From Pirellulales bacterium (GTDB taxonomy: Bacteria; Planctomycetota; Planctomycetia; Pirellulales; JACPPG01), in assembly GCA_036499395.1 (NCBI GenBank), contig DASYDW010000068.1, positions 124,001 to 188,000 of the forward strand: a DNA stretch of 64,000 bases, written 5' to 3'. A program made the position numbers and the translations under genes. The notes beneath the pieces were generated by a model. The model was not told the origin of the DNA. It saw only the letters and a program-made list of their open reading frames with translations, and made no database searches. Positions 9,477 through 18,153 of this stretch are shown here, one piece after another. How positions within the stretch are numbered: position 1 is the stretch's first letter; every line of letters starts with the position of its first letter.

Positions 9477-10209
9477 CACGCTCTCCTTGTGCCGGTGCCC
9501 CGGCTGCTTGTGCCGTAACGCTTTCGACGCGTCCATCGGCCATCGACACGATTCGATCCCCGTACGAAAAAATGCGGCTGTCGTGTGTTACGACGATCAC
9601 CGCACGGTCGTTCTGCACAGCCACGCGGCGAATCAACTCCAGAACTGTCTGACCGGACCGGGCGTCGAGCGCGGCGGTCGGCTCGTCGCACACCAAGAGG
9701 CGAGGCTCGTGAACCAGGGCCCGGGCGATGGCCACTCGTTGCTGCTGGCCACCGGAGAGTTGTCGCGGCAATGCGTCGGCGCGAGCGCCGAGATCGACGG
9801 CGTCGAGCAGGGCACGTGCTTTGTGTAGCGCCGTGCGTCGTGGTACGCGGGCGATCAACAGCGGCACGGCGACGTTTTCCACGGCGCTCAGCGCGGGCAA
9901 CAAGTTGTATTGTTGGAACACGAAGCCGATGTTTTTGGCGCGAAAGCGCACGAGCCGTTGCGGCGAGAACTGCGACTGGGTCTGGCCGAAAACATCGACA
10001 TCCCCCGCCGTGGGACGCAACAAGCCGGCGATGATCGAGATCAACGTTGTTTTGCCGCAGCCGCTGGGGCCGACCAGTAGCGTCAATTCTCCGGCCAGCA
10101 CGGAGAGATCGACGTCGATCAGTGCGCGCACGGCGGTATTGCCGGCCCCAAAGTCCTTGCCCAGGCCGCGGCATTCGACGGCGATCGAGTTCGAGGTTGC
10201 GATCATCAT
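9463..10209 (-). CDS. ABC transporter ATP-binding protein (LolD/MacB/DevA type)
   Basis: A 248-residue ABC ATPase. Walker A is GPSGCGKTT (about residue 47), the Q-loop FQQYNLL, the signature LSGGQQQR, Walker B LLVCDEPTAALD, and the H-loop VTHD. The type matches ATPases that pair with FtsX-like permeases and move substrates by mechanotransmission rather than by a classical channel. It is the third gene of the TetR-permease-ATPase-HlyD unit, 58 bases after the permease and overlapping the HlyD gene by 14 bases. The exported compound is unknown. Confidence 0.9.
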   Translation of the reverse strand: MMIATSNSIAVECRGLGKDFGAGNTAVRALIDVDLSVLAGELTLLVGPSGCGKTTLISIIAGLLRPTAGDVDVFGQTQSQFSPQRLVRFRAKNIGFVFQQYNLLPALSAVENVAVPLLIARVPRRTALHKARALLDAVDLGARADALPRQLSGGQQQRVAIARALVHEPRLLVCDEPTAALDARSGQTVLELIRRVAVQNDRAVIVVTHDSRIFSYGDRIVSMADGRVESVTAQAAGAPAQGERDAHG

Positions 10210-10267
10210 TCAATGCGGGCGTCGCGCCGCATGACGCGGCGCGACGCTCCCCGGTCACCCTATACGT

Positions 10268-11407
10268 TCAGGCACGAAACACTTCCGCCGGTTCGAGAAA
10301 CAACACTTTGCGAGCGCTGACAAAGCTGGCCAGGACCACGATCAGGCTCACGGCCGCGGCGCTGAGCGCGACGACTTGCCACGGCAGATAGAAGCCGGCC
10401 AGGTGCGTCACGTTTTTGGTCGCCTCGAAGAACAACGCCGTCAGGCCGACGCCGATGCCGAAGCCAATGCAGCCGACGATCGTGGCTTGCAAGAGGACCA
10501 TCAGGATCAGTCGTCCGTTGCTCAGGCCCATGGCCTTGAGCGCGCCGAACTGGCGAAGATTTTCTAGCGTGAACAGATAAAACGTCTGGCCGGCGATGGC
10601 CGTGCCTACGATGAAACCCAGCGCGATTGTGATGCCGAAGTTCACCGGGATGCCGGTGCTGCGCAGATAGTAGCCGACGGTGCGCCAGACGAAGTCCAGT
10701 CGCGACATGGCAAGCAAACCGGTTTGCGCTTCGATTTGTCGGCAAGCTTCCGCGGTCGATGTCGCACCGTCGGGCTCGGCCAGGACGAACGACATGCGGT
10801 TCCGTTCTTGGGTGACGAATTCCATTGCCTGCGTGTATCGCGAGTAAACGACGGGAAAGGTTTGGAACGGCGGCGACGCCTTGCAAATGCCGACGACGAT
10901 CGCCCGCTGGTCGTTCATCTCCAGCGTTTTTCCCAATGAGAGTGGCTGATCCGGCCAGAGATAGCTGTAGCCGGCCTTGTCGATAATGATGGCGTCCGGA
11001 TGCCGCAGTTCTTTGAGAGAGCCAAGCAGCATCTCGGTGGGGGCACCGACGAGCGTATCGTCATCCAGTCCCATAAGCATGACCTGGCGAAAACTGCCGT
11101 CGCTGACGCGCGCCCGGGCCAGCCCCTTGTAGAAACGCACGGCCCAAGAGACACCGGGGACGCCGCGCACACGATAGACGTCGTTCTCGCCGAGCGGTTT
11201 GATTTCGTCGGCGTTTTGCACTTCGGGACGCATGACCCAGATCGAAGCTTCGCGAATGTCGAGAATCTGACTGGCCGTGCGGCTCATCAGTCCGACGAAG
11301 ATCGAGGTCTGTTGCGCAATGAGCAACGTGCCGAAAGCCACGCCAAAGATCGTGCCCAAATACTTGGCGCGATCTCCTGTCAGCATTCGCCAGGCGACCC
11401 AATTCAT
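10268..11407 (-). CDS. FtsX-like ABC transporter permease (DevC type)
   Basis: A 379-residue permease. It has the MacB/FtsX/LolCE layout: one membrane segment near residues 15-38, a large periplasmic domain (about 40-250), and three C-terminal membrane segments (about 260-285, 310-335, 345-370). The segment near FGALKAMGLSNGRL matches the FtsX coupling-helix region (lgalkAlGas). It starts three bases after the stop of the TetR gene, so the two are certainly co-transcribed. It partners the ATPase and HlyD protein downstream to export a small molecule, lipid or peptide. Confidence 0.88.
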   Translation of the reverse strand: MNWVAWRMLTGDRAKYLGTIFGVAFGTLLIAQQTSIFVGLMSRTASQILDIREASIWVMRPEVQNADEIKPLGENDVYRVRGVPGVSWAVRFYKGLARARVSDGSFRQVMLMGLDDDTLVGAPTEMLLGSLKELRHPDAIIIDKAGYSYLWPDQPLSLGKTLEMNDQRAIVVGICKASPPFQTFPVVYSRYTQAMEFVTQERNRMSFVLAEPDGATSTAEACRQIEAQTGLLAMSRLDFVWRTVGYYLRSTGIPVNFGITIALGFIVGTAIAGQTFYLFTLENLRQFGALKAMGLSNGRLILMVLLQATIVGCIGFGIGVGLTALFFEATKNVTHLAGFYLPWQVVALSAAAVSLIVVLASFVSARKVLFLEPAEVFRA

Positions 11408-11410
11408 GCG

Positions 11411-12049
11411 CTACCCTTTGCCAGTGGGGGTGGCCAACGGCTGTCCATAGCCCAATGCCGCCAGGGAGAATCTTGCGATATGATCCGCCAGACGATCGAT
11501 TGAAAGCTGGCGATATTCGTCGACGCCGATCAATTGCTCGGCGATGGGGCGATGCACGTAATAGAACAAGCACTGCCCGACAATGCTGAAACCGGTGAGA
11601 TAAGCTTGCGGGCGAGGCGTCCCGTCCGGCAACAGATCAACCAGGATGCGTTCGAGTTCTTCGGCCATGGGGCGAATGTAATCGTCGACGACCGCGACGC
11701 ACGCGCCTGTCGGATTGGCCAACTCACGCAGCATCAAGCCCAGGTGCCACGCGGGACGCTCGACATAAAGCATGCGGCTGAGCATCGTGTGGATGTAGGT
11801 TCGCAGCCGCTCGACCGGCGGCAAATCGGGATCCCACTCGGGCGTGGGAACTTGTTCGACGCAAACGCACTGGGCCTGGCGTACCGCGTCGATGTACAGC
11901 CGTTGCTTGTCACCGAAGTAGTAATTGACGCTGGCCAGATTCGCGCCGGCGCGCTCGCAGATTTCGCGAACGGTTGCTGATTCGTAGCCGCGAGCTGCGA
12001 ACGTCTCGCCCGCAGCTTCGAGCAATCGATTTTTCGTGTCGTCGGTCAT
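11411..12049 (-). CDS. TetR/AcrR-family repressor of the adjacent exporter operon
   Basis: A 212-residue regulator. The N-terminal helix-turn-helix (about 5-55, KNRLLEAAGETFAARGYESATVREICERAG) is typical, with NYYFGDKQRLY closing the DNA-binding domain. The C-terminal ligand domain resembles that of CecR (YbiH), which in Escherichia coli controls the ybhGFSR HlyD/ABC exporter; the gene order here is analogous. The ATG at 12049 was chosen because GGAG lies at a good distance; an in-frame start 14 codons upstream is possible. It is the first gene of the exporter operon, and a palindromic site sits in its own promoter, so autoregulation with release by an exported compound is likely. Confidence 0.85.
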   Translation of the reverse strand: MTDDTKNRLLEAAGETFAARGYESATVREICERAGANLASVNYYFGDKQRLYIDAVRQAQCVCVEQVPTPEWDPDLPPVERLRTYIHTMLSRMLYVERPAWHLGLMLRELANPTGACVAVVDDYIRPMAEELERILVDLLPDGTPRPQAYLTGFSIVGQCLFYYVHRPIAEQLIGVDEYRQLSIDRLADHIARFSLAALGYGQPLATPTGKG

Positions 12050-12110
12050 GTGTTTCGCCACTCCGCCCGTGGATACACCGAGTAAGAGCATGGAACGTGC
12101 GTTTCAAATG

Positions 12111-12139
12111 ATTGTATAAAACAAGTGTTTTAATTTCAA
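12111..12139 (-). promoter_or_regulatory. Sigma70-type promoter of the TetR-exporter operon, with operator in the spacer
   Basis: On the minus strand, TTGAAA (12139-12134) and TACAAT (12116-12111) are separated by exactly 17 bases. The spacer contains the inverted repeat TAAAAC-ACTT-GTTTTA (12132-12117). Transcription would begin near 12104, leaving a leader of about 55 bases before the TetR start codon. A palindrome filling the -35/-10 spacer is the classical position for a TetR-family operator, so this is the probable autoregulatory site. Confidence 0.7.
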
Positions 12140-12352
12140 GATGGGCGTGCTTTTTCCGTCGAAAGAACAGCTTAAGTCGTTTGACCGTAATGTTCTCAGA
12201 TAATCGTTCGCGGCGAAGGAAGGGGAATATTTTGCACTTCGCCGGTGGGTTTTCTAAGATCATGGGTATCGCGCCCACCTGCCGTCACTCCCCACTGGTT
12301 CGCCCTCCTCGCCGAGCCTACCCGACGTTTGTCCCGCAGAGGTTCTGTTGCC

Positions 12353-13468
12353 GTGAGCATGACTGAGCCAATACCCGCGTTGTCGGAATGTACGAAGGCG
12401 GCGCTTGATACTCCCGCGTTATGTGTTGATCTGGCAGTGATGGAAGCGAACATCAAGGCCATCGCCGCGACGTGCCGCGCGCATGGAGTTGCTTGGCGAC
12501 CGCATGCCAAGGGGCACAAGGTGCCCGCGATCGCGCAGCGAGAGTTGGCCGCGGGAGCGATCGGCATTACGTGTGCGAAGCTCGGCGAAGCCGAAGTGAT
12601 GGCCGCAGCGGGAATCACGGACTTGTTGATCGCGAACATGATCGTCGGTCCAATCAAGCTGGCGCGGCTGGTCGAGCTACGACGCTGCGCCGATCCGATC
12701 GTGTGCGTGGATCATGTGGATCAGATCGCCGCGCTTTCCGAGGTGATGAGCCAGGCAGATTTGAAGCTGCGCGTGTTGATCGAAGTCGACATCGGTTTGG
12801 CACGCGTCGGAGTATTGCCGGGCAGAGCCGCACTGACCTTGGCCGGACAGATCGTCGAAAGCCCCGGCCTCGAATTGGCGGGCATCATGGGCTACGAGGG
12901 GCACTTGTTGACGGTCAACGATGCGCATGAGAAGGGATCAGCGATTCGCGCGGCGCTTCGCGATCTGACGGAGAGCGCCGAATCGATTCGGCGCGCGGGG
13001 ATGCCGTGCGACATTGTCTCGTGCGGAGGAACAGGCTCTTATCTGTACGCGGTCGAGCAGCCGGGGATTACCGAGATTCAAGCAGGCGGCGCCATCTTCA
13101 TGGATGCGTTTTATCGAAACCGCTGCCAAATTTCCGATTTGGCTTACGCGATGACGGTGCTGACGACGATCGTCAGCCGTCCGACTCCGGACCGCGCCAT
13201 CATCGACGCGGGACGAAAATCTTTGAGCATGGAACTTTCCATGCCGATCGTCGCCGGTCGCGACGACATCCGCGTGAAGGGACTCTCGGCCGAGCATGGG
13301 ACGCTCGAACTCGGCCCCACGGCGCGCGATCTGCGGATTGGCGACCGGCTGGAATTGATTCCCGGTTATGCGGACCTGACGACCGTTTTTCACGAGGAGA
13401 TCTACGGCCTGCGGGACGACCGGGTCGAGGTCGTATGGCCGATCGAGGCCCGGGGCAAGCTGCGGTAA
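12353..13468 (+). CDS. D-threonine aldolase / D-serine dehydratase-like PLP enzyme
   Basis: A fold-III (alanine-racemase type) PLP protein of about 371 residues. The motif RPHAKGHK (residues 49-56) contains the Schiff-base lysine. GGTGSY and EIQAGGAIFMD match the phosphate-binding region of the DSD1/D-threonine-aldolase family, and the C-terminal domain has the short metal-binding type end (VFHEEIYGLRDDRVEVVWPI). The family cleaves D-3-hydroxyamino acids, for instance D-threonine to glycine and acetaldehyde, or dehydrates D-serine; the exact substrate is unclear. The GTG at 12353 has AGAGG ten bases upstream; an ATG two codons later is equally plausible. Confidence 0.8.
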   Translation: MSMTEPIPALSECTKAALDTPALCVDLAVMEANIKAIAATCRAHGVAWRPHAKGHKVPAIAQRELAAGAIGITCAKLGEAEVMAAAGITDLLIANMIVGPIKLARLVELRRCADPIVCVDHVDQIAALSEVMSQADLKLRVLIEVDIGLARVGVLPGRAALTLAGQIVESPGLELAGIMGYEGHLLTVNDAHEKGSAIRAALRDLTESAESIRRAGMPCDIVSCGGTGSYLYAVEQPGITEIQAGGAIFMDAFYRNRCQISDLAYAMTVLTTIVSRPTPDRAIIDAGRKSLSMELSMPIVAGRDDIRVKGLSAEHGTLELGPTARDLRIGDRLELIPGYADLTTVFHEEIYGLRDDRVEVVWPIEARGKLR

Positions 13469-13734
13469 GCCGGCCAGACCGGCTGGGGGCGACCGCTGCT
13501 GTTTGTTATTGCCTTTTCCCAACTGTCGAGCGGCGATCTTAACGTGGCGCCCGGTCCGGAACGTGGTGCGCCAGTAATCGACTCGTTGGCCCTGGCCCAG
13601 TAGCGCGTCATGGCGGCAGCCCGTGGTGATTCACGGCTGGCTGGCATCGTCTTTGCGACCTGGATCGGGCAAATCGGTAAGATTGCAGATGGGGAGAATG
13701 AAGTGCACGGACTCAGCGTCAGGAAGGGAACGCC

Positions 13735-14199
13735 ATGAAGGTTCAAGATTTCTTGAAGGGGCGGCACACGACCTACACGTTGATCGAGCATCCGGCAGCT
13801 TACGGCGCGCAGCGCATGGCCGAGGCGGTGCATGTCTCGGGGGACTGGGTCGCGAAGAGTGTCGTGTTGAAAGCAGGGCAGGGACCGTACTACTACCTCG
13901 CGGTGGTGCCCGCCTCGAGCCGGGTTGATTTGGAGAAGGTCCGGCAGGCGATGGGCCTGGTCAGAGTCGAGTTGGCTCGCGAGGAAGAAATCTCGCTGAT
14001 ATGTCGTGATTGCGAAGTTGGCGCGATGCCGCCCTTCGGCTCGCAACTGGGCATGGAAACGATCATCGACGAATCGTTATCATGGGCCGACGAGATTGTC
14101 TTTGAAGGGAACTCGCACCGCGAGGCGATTCGCATGAAGTACCGCGACTACTACGACCTGGAGCATCCGCTGGTGCTCTCGATTTCTTTGCACGCGTGA
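13735..14199 (+). CDS. YbaK/ProX-type aminoacyl-tRNA deacylase
   Basis: A 154-residue single-domain protein of the YbaK/INS family, which hydrolyses mischarged tRNAs such as Cys-tRNA(Pro) or Ala-tRNA(Pro) in trans. AKSVVLKAG carries the conserved catalytic-region lysine, and GAMPPFG corresponds to the conserved substrate-pocket loop (GxxxPxG). The start is supported by AGGAAGGG nine bases upstream. It stands alone, converging on the Pro-rich protein gene. The specificity class cannot be fixed from motifs alone. Confidence 0.85.
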   Translation: MKVQDFLKGRHTTYTLIEHPAAYGAQRMAEAVHVSGDWVAKSVVLKAGQGPYYYLAVVPASSRVDLEKVRQAMGLVRVELAREEEISLICRDCEVGAMPPFGSQLGMETIIDESLSWADEIVFEGNSHREAIRMKYRDYYDLEHPLVLSISLHA

Positions 14200-14218
14200 A
14201 ATGATGCGTCAGGAAATG

Positions 14219-14262
14219 AAAAACCCGACCAGCAAGCTCACGGGTGAGCAAGCGGATCGGGT
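14219..14262 (-). terminator. Rho-independent terminator of the Pro-rich protein gene
   Basis: On the minus strand, ACCCGA pairs with TCGGGT, enclosing an inner hairpin GCTCA-CCCG-TGAGC, and the outer stem runs straight into TTTTT. It lies 58 bases beyond the stop at 14321 and between two convergent genes, the expected place. Confidence 0.6.
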
Positions 14263-14320
14263 GGCGTGGGTCTTAGAAGCGTGTGAGCGGTCGTTGCGAT
14301 TGTGGCTGTAATCGCATTCT

Positions 14321-15388
14321 TTAGCGCGACGAGGGACGCCAGTCAACGTTCGGCATGGGCGCCGTCGGCTGCGTGTACATGGCCGGAATGACGCCGGTCG
14401 GCATCGCTTTCGCGCCACCCATCGTGCGTGAGGCCGTGCGTGCATCGGCGTCGGCCGGGCGCGACGTTGGGCCCGCTTGCGGAGCAGGATCCTCGGGCAC
14501 CGGCTTCAGGTGGATGTCCGGCGGCGACGTCGGATTCAATGGATCATACGACGGAGCCGTGCCGTTATTCGCCGGCGCGCTGGGTGTCACCGTGCTGCTC
14601 GAGTTGCTGGACGAACCGTAGTTTTGCGTGGTCCCGGTAGTTCCTGGCAACGTGGTCCCAGGCTGCGTAGCCCCAGGCCATGTCGGGCCATAGTTGGCAC
14701 TGCCTGGCGTGGCAGGGGGCGAATAGGTTTGCATGTTGGGGGCCGTGTTGGGAGTAAGGTACGGCGACGGCGCGTAAGGAGTCGTCGCTGAGCCGTAGCC
14801 CGACGAGTTGGGCACCGGGCCATTCAACGAAGGCGTGGGCGTGATGTTCGACATGCCGGGGGCCGGGGAGCCCATGCCGATAGGTGGTGCGGGAGCCATC
14901 GCGGCCGGTGCTCCCTGACCACAACAGGCCGGCGCGGGCGGTGGCGCCGGGGCCATTACCGGCGGCGGGGCAATCGCCGGCGCCAAATAGTTCGCGGTCA
15001 CGACGGGCATCGCCGCCGAATAGACGAGCCGGTACGAGTTGTACGGCACGTATTGCGTCTGTTGCACCATCGTCGTCACGGGACGCATGGTCGTCGTCGG
15101 TCCGCACAAGCCGCAACTGGTTACGGGCTGGTACGTCGTGACGGGCGTGTTAACCACGACCGGACGCAGATACGTCTGCGGCACGTAGTTCACCACCGTG
15201 GGCGGAGCGCACGGGGCGTAGTAGCTGACTGCGGGCGGAGGAACATACGCAGGCGCAGGAGGCGCTGCCGGCGCCGCACCACAGCCGCGGCACCAGTGGA
15301 AAATCGCCTTGCTCTCGGTTGGTCCGACAAGCAACGGACCTGAGAAGGCCGCTACGATCGCCACGTTTCGCAGGATGGTTCGACGCAT
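14321..15388 (-). CDS. Exported Pro/Ala-rich low-complexity protein
   Basis: A 355-residue protein with a signal peptide (residues 1-28, ending in ESKA). The mature part is dominated by Pro, Ala, Thr, Tyr and Ser, with Tyr/Val-rich phrases such as VNYVPQTYLRPVV and a Gly/Thr/Ser-rich region (about 230-300). Three Cys groups (HWCRGC, SCGLC, ACCG) could form disulphides. The start was placed at the ATG with GGGGGAG seven bases upstream. Proteins of this type are common in planctomycetes and may belong to the cell envelope or wall; no enzymatic motif is visible. Confidence 0.7.
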   Translation of the reverse strand: MRRTILRNVAIVAAFSGPLLVGPTESKAIFHWCRGCGAAPAAPPAPAYVPPPAVSYYAPCAPPTVVNYVPQTYLRPVVVNTPVTTYQPVTSCGLCGPTTTMRPVTTMVQQTQYVPYNSYRLVYSAAMPVVTANYLAPAIAPPPVMAPAPPPAPACCGQGAPAAMAPAPPIGMGSPAPGMSNITPTPSLNGPVPNSSGYGSATTPYAPSPYLTPNTAPNMQTYSPPATPGSANYGPTWPGATQPGTTLPGTTGTTQNYGSSSNSSSTVTPSAPANNGTAPSYDPLNPTSPPDIHLKPVPEDPAPQAGPTSRPADADARTASRTMGGAKAMPTGVIPAMYTQPTAPMPNVDWRPSSR

Positions 15389-15648
15389 GCTTTTGCTCCC
15401 CCGACGCATTGGATGGGTCCGCATAGTTTCGTTAGAGATATTCCGTCTGTACCTGTCAAGCATTAGACGGGGTAAATGCACCAAATGGTCGCTCGTTATA
15501 GCTAGCGAATCTGTGCCGCTTGCAACGCTTGTAGTGATTGCTGGCGTCTCTGCCTTGCTGGCTAAAGAACTTCCCAGAAAACAGTAGCAATACGAACTTC
15601 GGTTAACCCTAGGTCACGTCAGGCTGCAGGGAAGAGAGAAAATCTGAG

Positions 15649-16293
15649 TCAGCGTCGCCTGCGCAACTCTTCCAAATCATACAAATCGAAAAGGGCTTCG
15701 CGCAGATTACTGGAGTGCGCAAGCAGCGAACGTGAGAGCACGGCCTCGTGCTCGGCCGTGGCCGCAGGATGCAATTCGTAAAGCACGTTTCGCGCGAGCG
15801 CCGCATCGACTGCCGTCTTTGTAAGCGTTGGAAGGCCTACCGGTTTATGAGCGGTGACCAGCAATCCGCACTTGCGCTGGCGGCAGGCGCGGCGCAGCCA
15901 AAACCGATTCCAAGGGGAGAGTTGTTCGTAGCCGTCGATAACGAGCAACGTCACCGCGTCGCACCGCGCAAGGCGCCTACGGTGGGCCACGAGCGAGCGT
16001 TCGCCATCGTGCAGGGTGATGAGAAGCGGGCGACGGCATGCCCGTTCGATCTTGGGCAATAGCGCCGCGACGAGCGTCGATTTGCCGGTGCCGTGCGGAC
16101 CGGTTATCTGTCCCCACCAGCCGAGGGCTTGCAGCCGCGCGATGAGAGTCGCGGCGTCTTCGCCCTGCTGAAAGTGGTAAGGCAACGCACCGGGCCGAAT
16201 ATATCGCGACGCGAAGGGGTTAGTGGGAATGCCGTCGCCAGTAGCCTGCGATTGACGGGCGCGATCGTGCGAATCGGCAGGCGAGTCGTTCAT
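15649..16293 (-). CDS. AAA-type ATPase (third gene of arrestin operon)
   Basis: A 214-residue P-loop protein. Walker A is GPHGTGKST (about residues 65-73); Walker B is VTLLVIDGYEQL, with Gly where many AAA proteins have Glu, so hydrolysis may be unusual. The C-terminal part (TAEHEAVLSRSLLAHSSNLREALFDLYDLEE) is a small helical lid. Its ATG overlaps the stop of the arrestin-like gene by four bases (ATGA), so translation is coupled. It resembles small ATPases of the ExeA/TniB kind in size but shows no secretion or transposition neighbours. Its function is unknown; it probably acts on the two beta-sandwich proteins encoded upstream. Confidence 0.75.
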   Translation of the reverse strand: MNDSPADSHDRARQSQATGDGIPTNPFASRYIRPGALPYHFQQGEDAATLIARLQALGWWGQITGPHGTGKSTLVAALLPKIERACRRPLLITLHDGERSLVAHRRRLARCDAVTLLVIDGYEQLSPWNRFWLRRACRQRKCGLLVTAHKPVGLPTLTKTAVDAALARNVLYELHPAATAEHEAVLSRSLLAHSSNLREALFDLYDLEELRRRR

Positions 16294-16691
16294 GGCAGAA
16301 CGGCGCGGGCCACGGGGACATTGCCCAGGCGAAAGGTGCGCTGCTCGACGAGTTGCTTGCCGCGGGTCAGGAAGGCTCGCAGCCGGACGCACCAGCGAAT
16401 CCTCAGAATGACGCCGTCGTAACTGAGGGGGGAGTTAGGCAGCATGGTGCTGAATTGCCGCGGTTGGCGAAAGTCGACCGGCGCCGCCTCGCTGGTTTCG
16501 GTGCGCTGGAAATAATGCACGGCGAAATCCTCGTCCCCTTTTCCCTCGGTGAACCAGAGAACCGAGATCTCGAGAGCTTCGACTTCGGCGCTGCACGATT
16601 CGCCGGCGAAGTATTCGGCCGTGAGTGTTTCGCCAGGCGCGAATTCCGTGCGCTCGTCGTGAAATGACAGATTGAGTTCGGCAAGCGTCAC
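16290..16691 (-). CDS. Arrestin/Spo0M-like beta-sandwich protein
   Basis: A 133-residue soluble protein starting at a GTG that overlaps the stop of the DUF3592 gene (GTGA). The pattern ELNLSFHDERTEFAPGE near the N-terminus and FSTMLPNSPLSYDG followed by IRWCVRLRAF resembles the N-terminal domain of arrestin-fold proteins (Spo0M, Vps26), in which 'LPxSPLSYxG' is typical. The protein is only half an arrestin. No membrane segment or signal is present. The tight overlaps on both sides make it a subunit or partner of the membrane protein before it and the ATPase after it. Confidence 0.65.
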   Translation of the reverse strand: MTLAELNLSFHDERTEFAPGETLTAEYFAGESCSAEVEALEISVLWFTEGKGDEDFAVHYFQRTETSEAAPVDFRQPRQFSTMLPNSPLSYDGVILRIRWCVRLRAFLTRGKQLVEQRTFRLGNVPVARAVLP

Positions 16692-17983
16692 GAGTTGTCC
16701 TCGACGAGCTTGCGGGGGCGAATGACGATCGGAAAGGTGCGTTCGAACCCGGGCCAGCGCTCGACGTCTCCCGCGACCACGATTTTCCAATCGACGCGAT
16801 TGTGGCCGGCCTTAAAAGAATGCATGGCGTCGTATGGCACGAATAGCCGCGCGCGAGCTTCGAAGGGAACGCCTGGCCCCAGCTTGAAAGACTCGCGCGA
16901 TACCAGCGATTCTTCGAAGACCCGCCGCGTCGATTTCCGAGTGTTCGTCCCCTGCCGGTACGTGGCATTCTCTTCGCAGACCAGCTTCAAATCGAATTTT
17001 TTCACAGCCAGGCGACCGGCCTGCGAGAGATAGATCTCGTACGTTCCGCCCGGCACCAGCGGATGGGCCGAGATCTCGACCAGCGTTGGTCCGATATTCG
17101 CGGCGATCAACAAGCGACGCACAAACAGGATCAGGCTGAAAACTCCGCCTGCCACGAGCGGCAGCAGGAAAAGTGCCAGCCACCAGTCACGTTCGCCATT
17201 GCGAAAGCTCAGTACGCACATGCGCCCGAAGACGATCACGGCCAGATTCCACATCGCGCACACGACGGCGATGGCTGCGGTGCTCCACACGGCGGTGCCG
17301 GGGGTTAATCGATAGGAGAGAAACGTGCCGGGGCTGTCGTTCAGTTGATGTGGATCGGGCACGAATGGGAACGGCTGAGCCGGCGCAGCAGGCGTGGGCA
17401 AAAGGAAATCAAGATTCGACGTGTTTTGCGTGGTGGCGGCGATGCGCTCGGTCGATTTGCCCCACGTCAGCACGGCTAAGGCCAGGCCGGCGCCCCCCAG
17501 CGAAATAAACGCGATGGGAACCAGCAGCATCAGCCAGGCGAACCAGGTGTAGCCGCGCGCCAGCACCACGGTCTGCGGATCGCGCGGGTCGTACCAGCAA
17601 TCGCATTCCGTTCCGGCCGTGAACTCTTCGAGGATCTTCTCCGTGAAAGCGCCATCAGCCTGGTAGACCGCCGCGATGTCGTACGTGCTCCAAGCGGTCT
17701 GTGGACGGTCGTCAACCGTGTATGCGACTTCGATTTCCGGGCGCTTGGCGCCAGCGCTGTCGGCGGCGGTACGGGTGCTGATGATCTGGCAGGTGGTTTC
17801 TGCAAAGTTGTGATTCGCCCGCCATTCCGGAATCGAGAACTTGAGCAAGATGAAGACGAGCGAGATGATGCCGGCCGTGAAGAAGAATGCTGCAAACAAA
17901 CCGAGCGCGGCGCGGCCTGCGACCGTCGATCCCGTACGACGTTCACCGCGTTTCTTCCCGAAGATCAGCGACCACCTGAACAA
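16688..17983 (-). CDS. DUF3592 membrane protein with C-terminal arrestin-like domain
   Basis: A 431-residue protein. The N-terminal half is a DUF3592 domain: a membrane helix at about 28-50, an extracytoplasmic segment with CQIISTRT, VAYTVDD and CDCWYDPRDPQTVVLARGY, then a second helix (about 145-170). Two further hydrophobic segments lie at about 232-252 and 265-292. The last 130 residues form a predicted beta-sandwich ending WKIVVAGDVERWPGFERTFPIVI, similar to arrestin-like domains. It is the first gene of a three-gene operon joined by four-base stop/start overlaps. Its role is unknown; the layout suggests a membrane platform for the arrestin-like protein and ATPase. Confidence 0.7.
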   Translation of the reverse strand: MFRWSLIFGKKRGERRTGSTVAGRAALGLFAAFFFTAGIISLVFILLKFSIPEWRANHNFAETTCQIISTRTAADSAGAKRPEIEVAYTVDDRPQTAWSTYDIAAVYQADGAFTEKILEEFTAGTECDCWYDPRDPQTVVLARGYTWFAWLMLLVPIAFISLGGAGLALAVLTWGKSTERIAATTQNTSNLDFLLPTPAAPAQPFPFVPDPHQLNDSPGTFLSYRLTPGTAVWSTAAIAVVCAMWNLAVIVFGRMCVLSFRNGERDWWLALFLLPLVAGGVFSLILFVRRLLIAANIGPTLVEISAHPLVPGGTYEIYLSQAGRLAVKKFDLKLVCEENATYRQGTNTRKSTRRVFEESLVSRESFKLGPGVPFEARARLFVPYDAMHSFKAGHNRVDWKIVVAGDVERWPGFERTFPIVIRPRKLVEDNS

Positions 17984-18068
17984 CTCGAAATCCTCTGCGA
18001 ATTTGCCCTGAATGTGACGAATCGGTCCGGCGACCTGCGCGACCTATGCCGCGGCTTGCCGCACGTCC

Positions 18069-18074
18069 TATAAT
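18069..18074 (+). promoter_or_regulatory. Perfect -10 element before the PQQ propeller gene
   Basis: TATAAT lies 80 bases before the chosen ATG at 18154 with no matching -35 at 16-18 bases. Initiation would fall near 18081, so the earlier in-frame ATG (18073) would be excluded from the transcript. Confidence 0.45.
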
Positions 18075-18153
18075 GACGCCCTACCGCAGCAGGAAGCCGG
18101 GCAAAACGAGAGCGCGGCCCGACAAGGCACTTGAAAAAGAACGTTTTGCTTCG

